From UBA4416 sp044238845 (GTDB taxonomy: Bacteria; Bacteroidota; Bacteroidia; B-17B0; Aurantibacillaceae): 15,100 bases of DNA. The position numbers were made by a program, and so were the translations under genes. Each line of letters begins with the position of its first letter. The first letter of the stretch is position 1. Location of the stretch: contig JBIICN010000067.1 of assembly GCA_044238845.1 (NCBI GenBank), positions 1-15,100 on the forward strand, given 5' to 3'. Below the pieces are notes generated by a model. It had not been told where the DNA came from, searched no databases, and saw only the letters and a program-made list of their open reading frames with translations. Of the stretch, positions 14,509 through 15,100 are shown in pieces.

Positions 14509-15100
14509 ATGTTAAGAAAAATTTACTTTTCAATCGTAACACTTTTATTAGCTGGGGCTACTGCAATTGCTCAAAATGGTGGCGGTGCCATCAAAGTTTT
14601 ATTAAAAGATAAAACAAATGGAGAAACAATTCCATTTGCAAACGTGGTTGCATACCAAGGTGGAGTGCAAGTAGGTGTTGGTACTACTGATATGGATGGT
14701 TACGCAACTATTAAACCTTTATCTCCAGGTAAATATGATGTGAAGGGTGTTTATGTTGGTTACCAAGCACAAGAAATAAAAGGTATTGTTGTAGGCGAAT
14801 CTAAAACTGCTTATGTTACTATTGAGTTATCAAATGGTGAAGGCGTTAGATTAGATGAGGTTGTAGTGGTTGATTACCAAGAGCCATTAATCGATGGTGA
14901 TATGAAATCAGGTGGTACTGTAACTCGTGAAGAGTACCAAAACATGGCTACCAAAAACATTAACTCTGTTGCAGCAACAACGGCTGGTGTTTACCAAGCG
15001 GATGAAGGTTCTGCGTTAAATGTTCGTGGTGGTCGTTCTTCTTCTACTATTTATTTTGTTGATGGTGTTAAGGTGATTGGAAATTTAGGTGTTCCTCAAC
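14509..15100 (+). CDS. TonB-dependent receptor, N-terminal part (runs off window)
   Basis: The frame is open from ATG 14509 to the window end (197 complete codons). A signal peptide is visible (MLRKIYFSIVTLLLAGATAIA, then Q). Residues about 27-110 are a carboxypeptidase-regulatory-like beta domain ('IPFANVVAY', 'TDMDGYATIKPLSPGKYDV', 'YVGYQAQEI'), the usual N-terminal extension of Bacteroidota receptors. 'LDEVVVV' follows. The plug domain begins with 'NINSVAATTAGVYQADEG', then 'LNVRGGRSSSTIYFVDGVKV', equivalent to the RGG...YxxDGV signature. Such receptors import large or scarce ligands through the outer membrane using TonB energy. The substrate cannot be told, and SusC membership is not shown by the visible part. 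It has its own promoter and a complex upstream region. Confidence 0.87.
   Translation, partial: MLRKIYFSIVTLLLAGATAIAQNGGGAIKVLLKDKTNGETIPFANVVAYQGGVQVGVGTTDMDGYATIKPLSPGKYDVKGVYVGYQAQEIKGIVVGESKTAYVTIELSNGEGVRLDEVVVVDYQEPLIDGDMKSGGTVTREEYQNMATKNINSVAATTAGVYQADEGSALNVRGGRSSSTIYFVDGVKVIGNLGVPQ

Overview
The window (AT-rich, about one third G+C by eye) comes from a member of the Bacteroidota. Several independent signs agree. There is a secretion substrate ending in a type IX secretion system (T9SS) type-B C-terminal domain, followed by a PorP/SprF-family protein. Signal peptides end in the 'A-x-A-Q' style typical of the phylum. There is a TonB-dependent receptor with an N-terminal carboxypeptidase-regulatory-like domain. 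Promoters fit the Bacteroidota consensus (TTG/TTTG, about 20 nt, TAnnTTTG), and most genes lack a Shine-Dalgarno sequence. I cannot fix the order or genus.

Layout. (1) Positions 2-5835, plus strand: a surface/T9SS cassette. It holds the 3' part of a large repeat-rich secreted protein, a PorP/SprF-like outer-membrane protein, and a PorE-like TPR/beta-propeller/OmpA protein, and it ends at a clear intrinsic terminator (5860-5888). (2) 5933-7939, plus strand: a membrane sensor phosphatase with TPR repeats, a transmembrane helix and a SpoIIE/PP2C domain. It appears to lack a canonical start codon. (3) 7943-11057, minus strand: a two-gene unit in which a seven-haem c-type cytochrome/TPR lipoprotein is followed, after 1 bp, by 3-dehydroquinate synthase (aroB). 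The cytochrome gene carries two REP-like hairpins inserted in frame. (4) 11381-13192, plus strand: the translational GTPase TypA/BipA, with a good promoter and a strong terminator. (5) 13349-14215, plus strand: a dCMP-deaminase-family enzyme, then a small, extremely basic exported protein of unknown function. (6) 14216-15100: a 293-bp upstream region with three 21-bp-spaced direct repeats, a cluster of TGTTAA motifs and a promoter, leading into the 5' part of a TonB-dependent receptor that runs off the window.

How the genes may work together. The first three genes form a plausible export-and-anchoring module: an adhesin-like substrate, its PorP/SprF partner at the outer membrane, and a peptidoglycan-binding PorE-like component. 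The sensor phosphatase lies just downstream but is separated by a terminator, so any functional link is inference. The remainder is housekeeping (aroB, typA, dCMP deaminase) mixed with envelope proteins (cytochrome lipoprotein, basic exported protein, TonB receptor). No tRNA, rRNA, CRISPR array, transposase or phage gene was seen. The most unusual items are the in-frame REP-like hairpin pair, the missing canonical start of the sensor gene, the 21-bp-phased operator-like repeats, and the basic exported protein.
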